Shown here piece after piece: positions 63,857-64,000 of a stretch of 64,000 nt of DNA. The stretch comes from an uncultured Lachnospiraceae bacterium. GTDB taxonomy: Bacteria; Bacillota; Clostridia; Lachnospirales; Lachnospiraceae. Under the pieces are notes generated by a model. The model was given only the letters and a program-made list of their open reading frames with translations, searched no databases and was not told the origin of the DNA. The stretch spans positions 1 through 64,000 of the forward strand of contig CANQDT010000010.1 of the NCBI GenBank assembly GCA_947593735.1, read 5' to 3'. Position 1 is the stretch's first letter; each line of letters begins with the position of its first letter. The translations under genes were made by a program, and so were the position numbers.

Positions 63857-64000
63857 ATGATAGATCAAAATACGGGCGATCCGTATATCAATGTCTGGTT
63901 TGGCAATTTTTTCCGCCCGGCTTATGACGGGATGGAGTTTATCGACCGCGGCGTGTCTGTATTAAAAGAAGACGGATTCAACAGTATTATGTTTGATTCC
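63857..64000 (+). CDS. start of an unrecognised gene, cut by the window edge
   Basis: An ATG with AAAAGGAGAAGGG before it opens 48 codons that run off the end. The visible sequence (YINVWFGNFFRPAYDGMEF, then VLKEDGFNSIMFDS) looks like the first strand and helix of a TIM-barrel enzyme such as a glycoside hydrolase, but no family can be named. Spacing and strand suggest it is the next gene of the glycyl-radical operon. Confidence 0.7.
   Translation, partial: MIDQNTGDPYINVWFGNFFRPAYDGMEFIDRGVSVLKEDGFNSIMFDS

Noticed and set aside
1..64000. tRNA, rRNA, prophage, complete insertion sequence or integrase/attachment sites
   Set aside because: No cloverleaf-like sequence, rRNA core, transposase or recombinase motif was recognised on either strand. 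Reading by eye could miss a tRNA.

Overview
The window looks like chromosomal DNA of an anaerobic, carbohydrate-eating Firmicute of the Clostridia, most likely a gut or rumen Lachnospiraceae-type organism. This rests on the gene content: a glycyl radical enzyme with its activase, CUT1 sugar importers encoded without an ATPase, a DUF624 protein, a dockerin protein, MBOAT/DHHW acylation genes, a glutaminyl-tRNA synthetase, and strong AGGAGG-type ribosome sites. No rRNA, tRNA, CRISPR array or complete insertion sequence was recognised.

Layout. 1-7.3 kb: a giant secreted esterase-like protein ending in a dockerin, then an intracellular GH43. 7.3-11.3 kb: a short UvrA-like ATPase, then a Fic protein and an XRE regulator on the minus strand. 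11.3-23.4 kb: a visibly AT-rich island of exported proteins (three transglutaminase-like, one C39-like, one NlpC/CHAP-like, plus non-catalytic partners) around an MBOAT/DHHW O-acylation pair, starting at a promoter with a palindrome next to the XRE gene. 23.4-30.2 kb: an orphan AbiEi-like gene between short direct repeats, then housekeeping genes (yerC, a parE/parC-type topoisomerase pair, an FTR-like/thioredoxin pair, a lipoprotein).

30.3-54 kb is a polysaccharide-uronate locus. It holds dhuI-dhuD, a GH39, a GH43, a PHP protein, a membrane AraC regulator, a tandem duplication of [solute-binding lipoprotein + large heparinase II/III-like lyase], two CUT1 permeases, kduI, a DUF624 protein and a ROK kinase. 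The probable flow is import of oligosaccharides, cleavage in the cytoplasm by the lyases and glycosidases, isomerisation of the unsaturated uronate by KduI and/or DhuI, and reduction by DhuD. 53.2-55.8 kb carries a membrane protein and glnS.

55.9-64 kb holds a sugar operon built around a divergent glycyl radical enzyme and its radical-SAM activase, with a GntR/LacI-hybrid regulator, an FGGY kinase, a mannose-6-phosphate-isomerase homologue, an aldose-epimerase homologue with its own promoter, and the start of an unrecognised gene. The most striking signal is a 27-bp dyad (AATTGGT-N13-ACCAATT) just after the -10 box of three promoters. It joins the second binding-protein/lyase pair, the epimerase and the glycyl-radical operon into one probable regulon. 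The two copies of the duplicated transport/lyase module therefore appear to be under different regulators, and a glycyl radical reaction of unknown substrate appears tied to glycan-lyase catabolism.
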